Source: Rostratula benghalensis (lineage: Eukaryota > Chordata > Aves > Charadriiformes > Rostratulidae). From it: a stretch of DNA of 64,000 nucleotides. Both the position numbers and the translations under genes were made by a program. The notes under the pieces are model-generated. The model was not told where the DNA came from and did not search any database. It worked only from the letters and a program-made list of their open reading frames with translations. Below are positions 63,673 to 64,000 of the stretch, piece by piece. Location: positions 537,095 to 601,094 of the forward strand of contig VXAI01000308.1 in assembly GCA_013399305.1 (NCBI GenBank), given 5' to 3'. The stretch's first letter is position 1. Each line of letters starts with the position of its first letter.

Positions 63673-64000
63673 TCTCTCTGCACCAAGAGGGAAACTGGGA
63701 ACATTTGAACCACTGCAAATTATGCAAAAACAAGAAAGAGTCCACTCTGTCCATAAAGTGATCCAGTAATCCTGACCCTGACAGGATCTGTAGCAATTAC
63801 CCTTTTCGGCAAGCAGTAGGTTATTACTTCTTCTGCCTGAACTATTAAGACAGTGTTATTTCAGTAAGCTAGAAAATATGGCAGATAATATTCCTATGCT
63901 AAGTGCAGAGAAGACAATGTGGCCATGTTCATGGAAGTGCATATTGATTTGTCCCATTAAAACCAGTAGATCTACAACATTGTACTCAATTGGGTTTATA

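Larger units (their letters stand above)
59074..64000. other. Unique AT-rich non-coding stretch to window end
   Basis: No gene is supported. It holds an A run at about 59137-59150, a motif-dense block at 59265-59500, a minus-strand frame of 112 codons at 59872-60210 that I cannot assign, an inverted repeat at 60205-60250, and a small tandem repeat at 63630-63672. The rest shows nothing I can name. Confidence 0.5.

Overview
This window looks like vertebrate nuclear DNA, most likely from a bird. It holds several 5'-truncated CR1 LINE fragments in both orientations. Where their 3' ends survive, they finish in the short ATTCTATG-type direct repeat of avian CR1 rather than in poly(A). There is also one LTR resembling avian ERVL-type solo LTRs. 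I see no Alu, L1, bacterial or plasmid-like sequence. Crocodilians and turtles also carry CR1, so bird is the best reading but not proven. Two short runs of N (43735-43949 and 58979-59073) mark assembly gaps.

I found no protein-coding gene I can support, and no tRNA, rRNA or CRISPR array. Open frames are short (at most about 150 codons), occur on both strands without preference and resemble no family I recognise, except those that are pieces of CR1 ORF2. The window is therefore intergenic (a gene-poor stretch) or the inside of a very long intron. The sequence alone does not say which.

Layout: 1-11.4 kb is AT-rich unique sequence with a faint CR1 tail at 4375-4437. From 11.4 to 13.7 kb there is a repeat cluster: a MIR-like SINE remnant, an antisense CR1 and a probable solo LTR. 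From 13.7 to 30.8 kb the sequence is mostly unique, with an old CR1 tail at 18749-18881, a probable ancient sauropsid repeat at 24470-24560 and several compact hairpins. An antisense CR1 lies at 30772-31320. From 31.3 to 50.2 kb it is mostly unique, with short CR1 pieces at 41660-41861 and 45682-45806, a gap, a long A tract and a purine-rich block. From 50.2 to 55.2 kb there is a CR1 cluster: two sense copies and one short antisense copy. From 55.2 to 64 kb it is unique again, with the second gap.

No genes act together here. Any function would have to be regulatory or structural. Several unique blocks have the look of conserved non-coding elements (dense homeodomain, TALE or SOX-like core motifs, no repeat character), and several short near-perfect inverted repeats stand out. 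Both are inferences that cross-species alignment or RNA data would settle.
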